Shown piece after piece: positions 1 through 7,871 of a stretch of 64,000 bases of DNA. This DNA is from CAYLNL01 sp964385175. Lineage in GTDB: Bacteria; Bacteroidota; Bacteroidia; Flavobacteriales; Flavobacteriaceae. The notes below the pieces were generated by a model. That model made no database searches and was not told the DNA's origin. It was given only the letters and a program-made list of their open reading frames with translations. The stretch is taken from contig CAYLNL010000006.1 in assembly GCA_964385175.1 (NCBI GenBank), positions 62,001 through 126,000 on the forward strand, in the 5' to 3' direction. The translations under genes and the position numbers were made by a program. The first letter of the stretch is position 1. Each line of letters starts with the position of its first letter.

Positions 1-2909
1 TGATTTCTGAAGATACTTTACAGCAACTTAAAAAAACCTTCACCGGGGAACTTCACTCAGATAGCTTGCACAAAGCCATCTACGCCACCGATGCTTCGGT
101 ATATAGAGCGCTCCCCCTGGCGGTAGCCTACCCTGCTTCTAAGGAAGACATTCGCACGTTAATTATGTTTGCTAATCGCCACGGCGTTCCGCTCATTCCC
201 AGAACCGCCGGCACTTCATTAGCGGGGCAATGCGTGGGCGAGGGCATTATCGTGGATGTTTCCCGCCATTTTACGCAAGTGATAGCGATTGATGAAGAGG
301 AACGGACAGTTACCGTGGAGCCAGGCGTAATACGAGATGAGTTGAATGAGATTCTGAAGCCAATGGGCTTATTTTTTAGCCCCACTACCTCCACCTCTAA
401 CCGTTGTATGATAGGTGGCATGACGGGCAATAACTCCAGCGGCACTACTTCTATAAAATATGGGGTTACCCGGGACAAAGTGCTGGAAATAGAAGCGTTT
501 TTGAGCGATGGCAGCGAAGTGGTTTTCAAAGAGCTTTCCACGGAGGCGTACCTGGAAAAGATAGCATCGCCTGGTTTGGAAGGAACTATTTACAAAACCA
601 TTCATGAAGCGCTTGCCCTTCCGGAGGTGCAGGAAACCATTCGCACTACCTACCCGAAAGCATCCATTCACCGCAGAAACACAGGGTATGCTATTGATGA
701 ATTAGTGAACATGCAACCTTTTTGTAAAGATGGCGCCGCCTATAACCTCTGTAAACTCCTCACTGGCAGTGAGGGAACGTTGGTTTTCATCACAAAAATT
801 AAATTGAAAGTAGATGCGCTACCGCCTCCGAAAAAGGCGATGGTGGCCGCCCATTTCGCCAGTATAGAAGCTTGTTGCAAGGCAGTGGCTCCTCTTATGG
901 CGCACGACTTGTACACCTGCGAAATGATGGATAAGGTGATTTTAGATTGTACTAAAAACAACATGTCCCAGATGCCTAACCGGTTTTTTGTAAATGGCGA
1001 CCCGGCTGCCATTTTACTGTTAGAGGTATGTGCAGAAGACTCGGGGGAGTTGGCGAAAAAACAAGAGTCGCTCCTTAGCACTATTGAATCGTTAGGGTTG
1101 AGTTATGCTCACCCCTGCCTGTATGGAGACGATATAAACAAGGCGCTGGAACTGCGAAAGGCGGGACTGGGCTTACTGGGAAATATAGTGGGCGATAGAA
1201 AGGCGGTGGCTTGTATTGAGGATACGGCGGTGGCGTTAGAAGATTTGGCGGCTTATATCGGGGAGTTTTCGGCTTTAATGAAGAAATTTGGACAGGAAGC
1301 CGTTTATTACGCCCATGCGGGCGCGGGGGAGCTACACCTGCGGCCTATTTTAAATTTAAAGAAGGAAACCGATGTACGCCTGTTCCGCCAGATAAGTGCT
1401 GAAGTGGCGCAATTAGTGAAGAAATACAATGGCTCGCTCTGCGGGGAGCATGGCAATGGCAGGGTGCGCTCAGAATTTATAAGGGAGATGATTGGGGGTG
1501 CTCATTATGAGATATTGAAACGAATTAAAGCAGCTTTTGACCCGCATGATATTTTTAACCCGGGAAAAATAGTGGAAGCGGCGCCTATGGATGTTTCTCT
1601 CCGCTATGTGCCGGAACGAGCTGAGCCAGAGGTGGAAACATTCCTCGATTTTTCAGATGCTATGGGTATTTTGCGGGCGGCAGAACAGTGTAACGGGAGT
1701 GGCGATTGCCGGAAAACGCATCATTTCCCCGGCGCCATGTGCCCCAGCTACCATGCTACCAAGCAGGAAAAAGACACTACGCGGGCGCGCGCCAACGCCT
1801 TGCGCGAGTTTTTGACGAAACCGGGGCAAAAAAACCCGTTTAATCACCCTGAATTAAAGGAGGTATTCGATTTGTGCCTCGGCTGTAAAGCCTGTGCCAG
1901 TGAGTGCCCCAGTAATATAGATGCCACCGCTTTTAAAACAGAGTTTTTGCATCAGTATCATATAGAAAATGGCGCCAGCTTGCAAGATAAAGCTTTCGCC
2001 CACGCTACTCACTTAAACAGGGTGGCGAGTTTCTTTCCCCATATCGCCAATGCTGTTTTTAGGAATAGGTTTATGGGGAGTTTATTGAAAAAATGGATAG
2101 GGATGGCGCCGAAACGAACTTTCCCGAGGTTGGCAAGGGTGAATTTTACCGGGTTTTTGAAACAGTTTCGGGGAGTGGTTACGCAACCGCGACGGGTGAT
2201 TTTGTTTATAGATGAGTTTACACGCTATACCGACGGGGCTATTGGAAAAGATGCCATAGAATTGTTGCGGCGCCTGGGGTATGGGGTGGAGTTGTTTTAT
2301 GGAGACAGCGGGAGGAGTTTTCTCTCGAAAGGTTTTTTACAGCAGGCGCAAAAACGGGCAGACAGGAATATTGCCTATCTAAAAGGCAGGGTTTCGGCAG
2401 AAAAGGTGCTGGTGGGGGTAGAGCCTTCTGCACTGCTATCGTTTCGCGATGAGTACCCGCGGCTTGCCACAGACCGGGAAGGGGCGAAAGAACTTGCACC
2501 GCATACTAAATTAGTAGAAGAGTTTTTAGCAGATGAAATAAAAAGCGGGGCTATCCAATCTTCTTCGTTTACCCAACTGGCTAAGACTATAAAAATTCAC
2601 GCTCACTGCCATCAAAAAGCGCTTTCTAACCAAAAAGTTACGTTTGATGCGCTTAACTTACCGCAAAACTACACGGTAACGCTCATACCATCGGGTTGCT
2701 GCGGCATGGCGGGTTCTTTTGGGTATGAAAAGCAGCATTATGAACTAAGTATGAAAATAGGGGAATTGAAGCTTTTCCCAACCCTCCGCAAAGCCAGCGA
2801 AGACGTTATTATAGCGGCTAACGGAACCAGTTGCCGGGAACAAATTTTTCAGGGGGCCGGAAAAATAGCGAAGCACCCGGTAACTATTTTAAAGGAGGCA
2901 TTGCTATAA
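1..2909 (+). CDS. FAD-binding and (Fe-S)-binding oxidoreductase (GlcD/GlpC-like fusion), 5' edge-truncated
   Basis: Two-part flavoprotein. The N-terminal half (about residues 20-480) is a FAD_binding_4 / FAD-oxidase C domain as in D-lactate dehydrogenase and glycolate oxidase GlcD, with the flavin loop IPRTAGTSLAGQ and the C-terminal motif GEHGNGRVRSE. The C-terminal half carries two ferredoxin-like cluster motifs, CNGSGDC...MCP and CLGCKACASECP, and CCG-type motifs (HCHQKAL, SGCCGMAGSFGYEK). It probably oxidises a 2-hydroxy acid and passes electrons through the Fe-S clusters. The reading frame is open to base 3 and bases 1-2 are TG, so an ATG probably begins one base outside the window; the TTG at 66 is not the start. 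Substrate cannot be decided from sequence. Length (about 968 residues) is normal for this fused Bacteroidota type. Confidence 0.93.
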   Translation, partial: ISEDTLQQLKKTFTGELHSDSLHKAIYATDASVYRALPLAVAYPASKEDIRTLIMFANRHGVPLIPRTAGTSLAGQCVGEGIIVDVSRHFTQVIAIDEEERTVTVEPGVIRDELNEILKPMGLFFSPTTSTSNRCMIGGMTGNNSSGTTSIKYGVTRDKVLEIEAFLSDGSEVVFKELSTEAYLEKIASPGLEGTIYKTIHEALALPEVQETIRTTYPKASIHRRNTGYAIDELVNMQPFCKDGAAYNLCKLLTGSEGTLVFITKIKLKVDALPPPKKAMVAAHFASIEACCKAVAPLMAHDLYTCEMMDKVILDCTKNNMSQMPNRFFVNGDPAAILLLEVCAEDSGELAKKQESLLSTIESLGLSYAHPCLYGDDINKALELRKAGLGLLGNIVGDRKAVACIEDTAVALEDLAAYIGEFSALMKKFGQEAVYYAHAGAGELHLRPILNLKKETDVRLFRQISAEVAQLVKKYNGSLCGEHGNGRVRSEFIREMIGGAHYEILKRIKAAFDPHDIFNPGKIVEAAPMDVSLRYVPERAEPEVETFLDFSDAMGILRAAEQCNGSGDCRKTHHFPGAMCPSYHATKQEKDTTRARANALREFLTKPGQKNPFNHPELKEVFDLCLGCKACASECPSNIDATAFKTEFLHQYHIENGASLQDKAFAHATHLNRVASFFPHIANAVFRNRFMGSLLKKWIGMAPKRTFPRLARVNFTGFLKQFRGVVTQPRRVILFIDEFTRYTDGAIGKDAIELLRRLGYGVELFYGDSGRSFLSKGFLQQAQKRADRNIAYLKGRVSAEKVLVGVEPSALLSFRDEYPRLATDREGAKELAPHTKLVEEFLADEIKSGAIQSSSFTQLAKTIKIHAHCHQKALSNQKVTFDALNLPQNYTVTLIPSGCCGMAGSFGYEKQHYELSMKIGELKLFPTLRKASEDVIIAANGTSCREQIFQGAGKIAKHPVTILKEALL

Positions 2910-2963
2910 AAGTAGCCTTTAGCGGAATAACCGGGGGATGAAGAGTGTGTTTTGGGGGAAATC

Positions 2964-3055
2964 CCCGTCAAACTTTTGAATGGCTTTTTGAAAGCCTTAG
3001 CTTAACCGGGTGAGTTGGTTATATACACAACCAAATTAGGTTAGATTTTGACGGG
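2964..3055. repeat. nested inverted repeat between two gene ends
   Basis: A perfect 9-bp outer inverted repeat (CCCGTCAAA at 2964-2972, TTTGACGGG at 3047-3055) encloses a GGCTTT/AAAGCC hairpin (2982-2996) and a TTGGTT/AACCAA hairpin (about 3014-3034). The right arm includes the last codons and stop of the minus-strand gene. It may act as a 3'-end or terminator structure; there is no clear T-tract. Confidence 0.4.
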
Positions 3056-3524
3056 TCTGCTAAATTGTACTTCCCGCAAAACTACTTTGCCATCTCGTAT
3101 TTCGTCTTTGTCTATCATAAATATAACTACATCTTGTTCCCAGCTGTCTTCCGCCTCAAAGGTCTTACAGACTTTTCTATAGCTGGTGGTTCTAAAAAAC
3201 TCAATATCTAAGGGTTTTATGGTTTGTAGAAACGAAATATCTTTTACCAGTTTTTTTGGGGGGGCGGCCGCCAAAGGTTTCATAGGCGCTTGGAAGTTGG
3301 TTAAGATGTGTAAACCAGAATCTATCATCATATCCATTAGCCGGCTCTTTTTGTTTGATATGATATGAATAAGAAAATTCTGCTTTGGGTGAGACTTTAT
3401 ATTGTACTTTTTCCATTACATCAGTATATTTTTCATCAAAAAATATATAAATTGTGTCTTTTTTCTGGCAGTAAGAGAGTCTAAGGGATAAACTAATAAC
3501 ACAGATTATTATATAAAGTCTCAT
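3041..3524 (-). pseudogene. small exported protein, frameshifted at a C7A7 homopolymer
   Basis: Two overlapping minus-strand frames make one protein of about 160 residues. The first frame (start 3524) opens with a signal peptide, MRLYIIICVISLSLRLSYC, and runs to a coding-strand C7A7 tract (plus-strand T7G7, 3251-3264). Removing one base there joins ...ETFGGRPPKK to LVKDISFLQTIKPLDIEFF..., which continues to the stop at 3041. The start is only 4 bases from the stop of the preceding HExxH lipoprotein gene, so the two are probably co-transcribed. Family not recognised. The shift may be a sequencing error, a real mutation, or slippage-based phase variation. Confidence 0.6.
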
Positions 3525-3527
3525 TTC

Positions 3528-5069
3528 TTAGTTACATTTTGGAGTTTTAGTAGAATTCGCTTTGGCGCCCTCATAATAAAAACTTAAATTATAAGAATTA
3601 TCAGGATTGGCTACGTAATTTTCACCCGCTATAGTGCCTCTTAGTAACCCTACCCAAGCTAGGTTTGAATAAAACTCGTTCCAGTCCCAACTAGGATAGC
3701 CATTATTTATATTATTTATGAAATTTCCATCTCCCAGCAATGGATGTACCTCTTGCAAGGCGCCGGCAATGAGATTGCGATACCTATCTGCCATAAACTC
3801 GTGTTGCCAGTTTTTCTTGGTTCGGTATTGTTCATAGAGTATGCCAAAGTCGCTGTTGGTAGGGGTTACTCCTCCGTTGAGTTTCTTTATCGCTAAAAAC
3901 AGGTTGGCGTGGATGGCTTCGTGTACCAGTGCATGCGCCACGAAGAGCGTGGGGGTTTGGGGGTCGTTGATGAATTTTTCGTCTAAGGAAATTACTACTT
4001 TTTTGTCGGTGTAGTTGTACGAGGCGGTGGTGCAGCCTGCAGCCTTGGGGTTATCATCACAGGTTAGGTTTTTGACTACCTTAAGGGTAATGTCAAACTG
4101 CGCATCGTTTCCAAAAAAGTCGGTCAGGAGTTCTTTTAGGGTGGTTTGGCTGTTGAGCAAATTAAAGGTGCAGTTCGCCTTGGGGGTTTGGGAAAAGCTC
4201 TTGTCTATAATAATCCGCTCGGGTTGGGTGGTGGGGGTTACACCGGTTTCATTGCCATAGGCAACCGGGGTGTACGCCTGTTGCTGAACAGAGCCGCCGC
4301 CCGGGCTGTTTACCCACACATACTCGTAGGTGGCGCCCTGGTATTGGGTGTGGCTATACTCGGCGCCGGTGTTCCGCACGTTGTACCAGTCGGTGTAGTG
4401 TTCGGTTATCAAGATTACATACCCGCCGGCGCTGCCGCCACAGCCGCTGCTGGTGGACAGGGTTTCTGTTAGTCCGTAGGCGCAACTGAGGGCGTCTTGG
4501 CACCGGGCGGCTAGGTTGGCTTTTTGCATGCAGCTTTTGCGGGTGTAGGGGAGGTTGTTGGGGGTTTTGGGGTTGGATTGGGTTATGGTGTTTTGGGCTT
4601 CTCCGTCTTGGTAATATTCTATGGCTGTTAATTCGCCGGTGAGGGTGTAGAGATAGACCATGCCGGTGAAGGTGCCCATGTTGAAATATGTATAGGCGGG
4701 GATATCGCTTTTGTAGGAGGTGAGTTTGGCTATATAATAGGTAAAATTCTGGTTGGGTTGAAGGGCTACTAGGAGTTGGTACTGGGTGTGTTGTATGAGG
4801 GGGGAGTGGAGTTGGGTGGGGGTGGTTTGGGTGATGGGGTATTGGCGCCATTGGAGGCCGTCTATTTCCCGGAAGGTGTAGGAACTCCATTGTACCTGGA
4901 GGTTATGGGGAAGGTTGGTATGGGTTGGGGGAAGGTTTTGGAGGGTGAATTGGGTTTGGATGGCAGTGTCTAACGTAGCGGCGGGCTCGGGAAGGGGTAT
5001 GGTTTCGGGTTGGCAACTGTACAGGGCTATTAAAATAAAACATAAGGCGGCGATTTGCCTGATGAGCAT
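3528..5069 (-). CDS. lipoprotein with HExxH metallopeptidase-like motif
   Basis: 513 residues beginning with a lipoprotein signal (MLIRQIAALCFILIALYSC, Cys near 19), so probably an anchored surface or periplasmic protein. In the C-terminal third FVAHALVHEAIHANLF contains HEAIH, an HExxH zinc-binding motif on a hydrophobic helix; the following stretch (EQYRTKKNWQHEFMADRY) could supply the third ligand. The middle is rich in Thr, Gln and Cys without a domain I recognise. Catalytic activity is inference from the motif only. It is the first gene of a probable two-gene unit with the frameshifted secreted protein. Confidence 0.8.
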   Translation of the reverse strand: MLIRQIAALCFILIALYSCQPETIPLPEPAATLDTAIQTQFTLQNLPPTHTNLPHNLQVQWSSYTFREIDGLQWRQYPITQTTPTQLHSPLIQHTQYQLLVALQPNQNFTYYIAKLTSYKSDIPAYTYFNMGTFTGMVYLYTLTGELTAIEYYQDGEAQNTITQSNPKTPNNLPYTRKSCMQKANLAARCQDALSCAYGLTETLSTSSGCGGSAGGYVILITEHYTDWYNVRNTGAEYSHTQYQGATYEYVWVNSPGGGSVQQQAYTPVAYGNETGVTPTTQPERIIIDKSFSQTPKANCTFNLLNSQTTLKELLTDFFGNDAQFDITLKVVKNLTCDDNPKAAGCTTASYNYTDKKVVISLDEKFINDPQTPTLFVAHALVHEAIHANLFLAIKKLNGGVTPTNSDFGILYEQYRTKKNWQHEFMADRYRNLIAGALQEVHPLLGDGNFINNINNGYPSWDWNEFYSNLAWVGLLRGTIAGENYVANPDNSYNLSFYYEGAKANSTKTPKCN

Positions 5070-5264
5070 GATGGGATTATTTTTGGATTACACGGGTAAA
5101 GATAGGTGTTTTTGAAATAAAAGGGTAGAGGGTTTTTATAAAATTAGCCATTTTGGGGGATAAATAAGAAAACTCGTAAGCGAAAAACCAGTTTTTCAAT
5201 TTCGCTGCCGGGTATATGTTTCTAAAAAGGAAGGGATGTACTGTTTAAAAAATGTCAGCTAAGG

Positions 5265-5453
5265 CTACTCTTCTTTTTCAGAGGTTTTTTTAGGCTCTTC
5301 CTTAGAGGCGTTTTTAAATTCTCTTAGCCCATTTCCTAATCCCCGCATCAATTCAGGGATTTTTTTCCCGCCAAAGAGAAGAAGTAACACCGCTATTATT
5401 AAAATCACCTGCCAAGGCCCCACCACTCCCAGGAATATTTGTAATGCTATCAT
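5265..5453 (-). CDS. tatA: Sec-independent translocase subunit TatA/TatE
   Basis: 62 residues with the TatA plan: a short N-terminal hydrophobic helix (GPWQVILIIAVLLLLFGG), the hinge FGGKKIPEL, an amphipathic helix (MRGLGNGLREFKNA), then a charged tail ending in EKEE. TatA oligomerises in the inner membrane to form the channel for folded twin-arginine substrates. A predicted Tat substrate, the 5'-nucleotidase half at 17133-18056, lies in the same window. No tatC is seen next to it. A perfect TATCTTTG -7 element lies 22 bp upstream of the start. Confidence 0.93.
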   Translation of the reverse strand: MIALQIFLGVVGPWQVILIIAVLLLLFGGKKIPELMRGLGNGLREFKNASKEEPKKTSEKEE

Positions 5454-5474
5454 CTCATATAATTTTTCAGATTA

Positions 5475-5482
5475 CAAAGATA
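5475..5482 (-). promoter_or_regulatory. Bacteroidota -7 promoter element for tatA
   Basis: TATCTTTG on the minus strand matches the TAnnTTTG consensus and lies 22 bp before the tatA start. No convincing -33 element is visible. Confidence 0.55.
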
Positions 5483-5548
5483 CAAAATAGATAGTTGCAC
5501 TGAATAGTAAAATAAATAACTTACTTAAAAAGGCTTTCTATGGGTTTG

Positions 5549-6052
5549 TTAGAACAAAATGCGGTTGATAACAAGTATCTTGTCGTTGAGGGTTTTTAGG
5601 GTTCTATTTCTCCACCACCCGGGAGGAACTTTAGAAGAATCTAAGAAAAAAGTCATTTCTGTTTCTTTAACAAAAACAGCCAATTCTCCCTCTCCTTCTG
5701 TACTTATATCGGTAACCGTATAGTTCTTTTTTATATCGGCCAGCGTACTGCCCACTCCAATGCCCTTTCCTGTCTTAAACTCTTTGGTATATACAGAAAT
5801 TCTCCAAACCTTGCAGGTCTTTCCGCATTCGGGCTCTACAGAATACATGAGTTTGCCATCTTTATATACATTATAAATATTATATTCCTCGCCCTCTGAG
5901 CTCATTTTCTCTTTTTTAACAGTGCGTTTGCCTTTTACAATTTTTAAAAAACTTTCAACAGACATTCCCACCTTCACCCCATCAATAGAAGGGGATTCTT
6001 TTATAAGAGCACTGAGGAAAACAACCGAGAAAAAAGCTGCTATTATTTTCAT
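5549..6052 (-). CDS. hypothetical exported protein
   Basis: 167 residues. The N-terminus (MKIIAAFFSVVFLSALIKES) is a plausible signal peptide without a lipobox Cys. The rest contains GVKVGMSVESFLKIV and a second related piece, GIGVGSTLADIKKNY, a pair of 'GxxVGxxxxDxxK' segments seen in small Bacteroidota periplasmic proteins, with Cys-x3-Cys (CGKTC) between them. Function unknown. It lies 23 bp downstream of the lipoprotein gene 6076-6657, suggesting a two-gene unit. Confidence 0.75.
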   Translation of the reverse strand: MKIIAAFFSVVFLSALIKESPSIDGVKVGMSVESFLKIVKGKRTVKKEKMSSEGEEYNIYNVYKDGKLMYSVEPECGKTCKVWRISVYTKEFKTGKGIGVGSTLADIKKNYTVTDISTEGEGELAVFVKETEMTFFLDSSKVPPGWWRNRTLKTLNDKILVINRILF

Positions 6053-6075
6053 ACTTTCTCTATTTTTATTACAGT

Positions 6076-6657
6076 TTATGAGCTACAATCGCCCGTTACC
6101 CTATCTAATACAGTTATGTACCAATTGCCATCTGCCGGCGTTATATAAAAAATAAGCGTTCTGCCCTTTTCATCTACCAATACCACCCGCTTGCTTTTTT
6201 CTTCCAATTTCACAAAACCCTCTATCTTTTCAGCACTCACCATATTTTCCTCTACATATTCATTGAGGTTTTTAGCCGTAGCAGAAAGCAAATGATCTAC
6301 CTGTTTTGGGTTGCAAAAAAGCCCATATTTATCCCATTTCTCCTCGTCACAATCATACGTGGGGCAGGTTTCGTAGCGAATAGGGTAACTGGTTGAAAAA
6401 TTGGGGTACGGAAAATAATTGGGTACAGGATTATCAAAATCAATCCGCTCCGCCAGTGCAAACTCATCAAAAACGCCTGACCGATATACCACCGCCAGTT
6501 TATAATCGGGATGGATAAGGGTGTTTAAGGAAGCGGCATCTTTCTCTTTAAAAGCCTTTACTACCTTGTTAATAGTTTCTTCTAATTTTTTATCGGTATT
6601 GTGGTTAGTGCAGGAAAACAATCCCCAGGTTGACAGGAATAAAATATAAATTTTCAT
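6076..6657 (-). CDS. hypothetical lipoprotein
   Basis: 193 residues with a lipoprotein signal (MKIYILFLSTWGLFSC). The early region (EETINKVVKAFKEKDAASLNTLIHP) resembles the start of NTF2/SnoaL-like small-molecule or scaffold folds, in which a helix with 'FKxKD..L..LIHPD' is common; this is a fold-level guess. Contains a CPTYDC motif that could form a disulphide after export. Function unknown; likely co-transcribed with the exported protein downstream. Confidence 0.75.
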   Translation of the reverse strand: MKIYILFLSTWGLFSCTNHNTDKKLEETINKVVKAFKEKDAASLNTLIHPDYKLAVVYRSGVFDEFALAERIDFDNPVPNYFPYPNFSTSYPIRYETCPTYDCDEEKWDKYGLFCNPKQVDHLLSATAKNLNEYVEENMVSAEKIEGFVKLEEKSKRVVLVDEKGRTLIFYITPADGNWYITVLDRVTGDCSS

Positions 6658-6784
6658 TTGGCGTACATTAGATTATCACATAAATACTTACGATTGTCTT
6701 ATCTTTCAGGGACAAAAACATAGTTAGTAATATCATAGTTATAAAAACAAAACAGCATCAAATACTTCTACATCTATTCATTTT

Positions 6785-6934
6785 TTAATTCATAAATACC
6801 TCCAGTTTCATATTCTCAGACTTTAAAATACAAAAAGATTTAGAATAGTTAAGTAAAAAATCTACAGTTTCCTGTTGAGGTTGTAAGTGTTCTACTATTT
6901 TTTCGAATGCGCTTACCGGGTAAAATTTCGCCAT
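6785..6934 (-). CDS. 49-residue small protein downstream of the ECF sigma factor
   Basis: Starts MAKFYPVSAFEKIVEHLQPQ and ends EVFMN. The start codon lies 46 bases past the stop of the sigma-factor gene on the same strand, so co-transcription is likely. It has balanced composition, no membrane segment and a Phe/Tyr/Leu-rich core, unlike chance translation of the AT-rich surroundings. Its place beside the sigma gene suggests a regulator or partner of the sigma factor, but I recognise no family. Coding status rests on composition and context. Confidence 0.5.
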   Translation of the reverse strand: MAKFYPVSAFEKIVEHLQPQQETVDFLLNYSKSFCILKSENMKLEVFMN

Positions 6935-6979
6935 AATTATTATTTTTAATAATAACGAGACGAAAAAGAGTTTAGTACA

Positions 6980-7561
6980 TCAACCCGTTAAAATAATCTG
7001 GTATTTCTCTACCAGTTTTCTAAGATTTATAATGGCGTAACGCATTCGTCCCAAAGCTGTGTTAATACTTACCTGGGTAACCTCTGCTATCTCCTTAAAA
7101 CTCATATCCTTATACATGCGCATAAGCAATACCTCTTTCTGGTCGGCAGGTAATTCCTCAATCAATTTCCTAATATCATACTCTACCTGTTCCTTTATCA
7201 GTTGCTTCTCCACGTTTAAGGAAGAATCACCTAATATGGAAAAAATACTAAAATCATCATTCTCTTCAAACTTAGGCATCCGCGTATTTTTCCTGAAATA
7301 ATCAATCACCAAATTATGAGCGATTCGCATTACCCATGGCAAAAATTTTCCTTCCTCGCTATATGAACCGCTTTTAAGCGTTTTTATAACTTTGATAAAG
7401 GTGTCCTGGAATATATCTTCCGTAACCTCCTTATCATAAACCTTGGAGTAGATAAAACTATATACCTTTTGAGAGTGGCGCCCAATAAGTTTTTCAAGCG
7501 CCTTCTCATCGCCATTTATATAACAAGCTATAAGCGATGAATCCTGGATGTGCTGCTCCAT
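6980..7561 (-). CDS. ECF RNA polymerase sigma factor (RpoE-like)
   Basis: 193 residues with sigma-70 region 2 (about 25-95, including DIFQDTFIKVIKTL and LPWVMRIAHNLVIDYFRK for core binding and -10 melting) and region 4 (about 130-185, LPADQKEVLLMRMYKDMSFKEIAEVTQVS, a helix-turn-helix). It directs core polymerase to alternative promoters. It is divergent from uvrA, an arrangement common in Bacteroidota. No anti-sigma factor follows; the only downstream gene is the 49-residue ORF. A predicted 5' leader of about 190 nt separates its -7 element from the start codon. Confidence 0.92.
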   Translation of the reverse strand: MEQHIQDSSLIACYINGDEKALEKLIGRHSQKVYSFIYSKVYDKEVTEDIFQDTFIKVIKTLKSGSYSEEGKFLPWVMRIAHNLVIDYFRKNTRMPKFEENDDFSIFSILGDSSLNVEKQLIKEQVEYDIRKLIEELPADQKEVLLMRMYKDMSFKEIAEVTQVSINTALGRMRYAIINLRKLVEKYQIILTG

Positions 7562-7594
7562 AAAAATTACTTTTATACTAATAGATGCAAGAAT

Positions 7595-7623
7595 GTTGAA
7601 AAGGTTGCGTGAATTTTTTCAAC
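7595..7623. repeat. perfect inverted repeat in the sigma-factor leader
   Basis: GTTGAAAA (7595-7602) and TTTTCAAC (7616-7623) form an 8-bp perfect stem with a 13-base loop, inside the predicted leader about 35 bases before the sigma start codon. It could be an operator or an RNA hairpin. Confidence 0.35.
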
Positions 7624-7752
7624 ATCCATACTTCTTTTTAATTAGAACTCCTGGCTGAAAACATATACTCTTAATACAAAAACCAGCCCCTGGAGAACGT
7701 TAAAAAAGTAGTTTTTATAAATAGGCAACAGTACTTTATAAATTACAAGCCC

Positions 7753-7760
7753 CAAATATA
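7753..7760 (-). promoter_or_regulatory. -7 promoter element for the ECF sigma gene
   Basis: Minus-strand TATATTTG matches TAnnTTTG, with a TTG about 21 bases upstream. This is the best promoter in the 310-bp divergent region and implies a leader of about 190 nt. Confidence 0.45.
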
Positions 7761-7849
7761 AAAACATTGTTTTGAACTACACAACTATAAAATCTATATT
7801 TTAACATTTTCAATGCCCCTATAGCTTTAAAAAACAGCCCGCCGATTGC

Positions 7850-7857
7850 TATCTTTG
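7850..7857 (+). promoter_or_regulatory. -7 promoter element for uvrA
   Basis: TATCTTTG is a perfect TAnnTTTG match 14 bp before the uvrA ATG; a weak TTTA occupies the -33 position. The leader would be very short. Confidence 0.6.
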
Positions 7858-7871
7858 TTGTTTTTTACACC

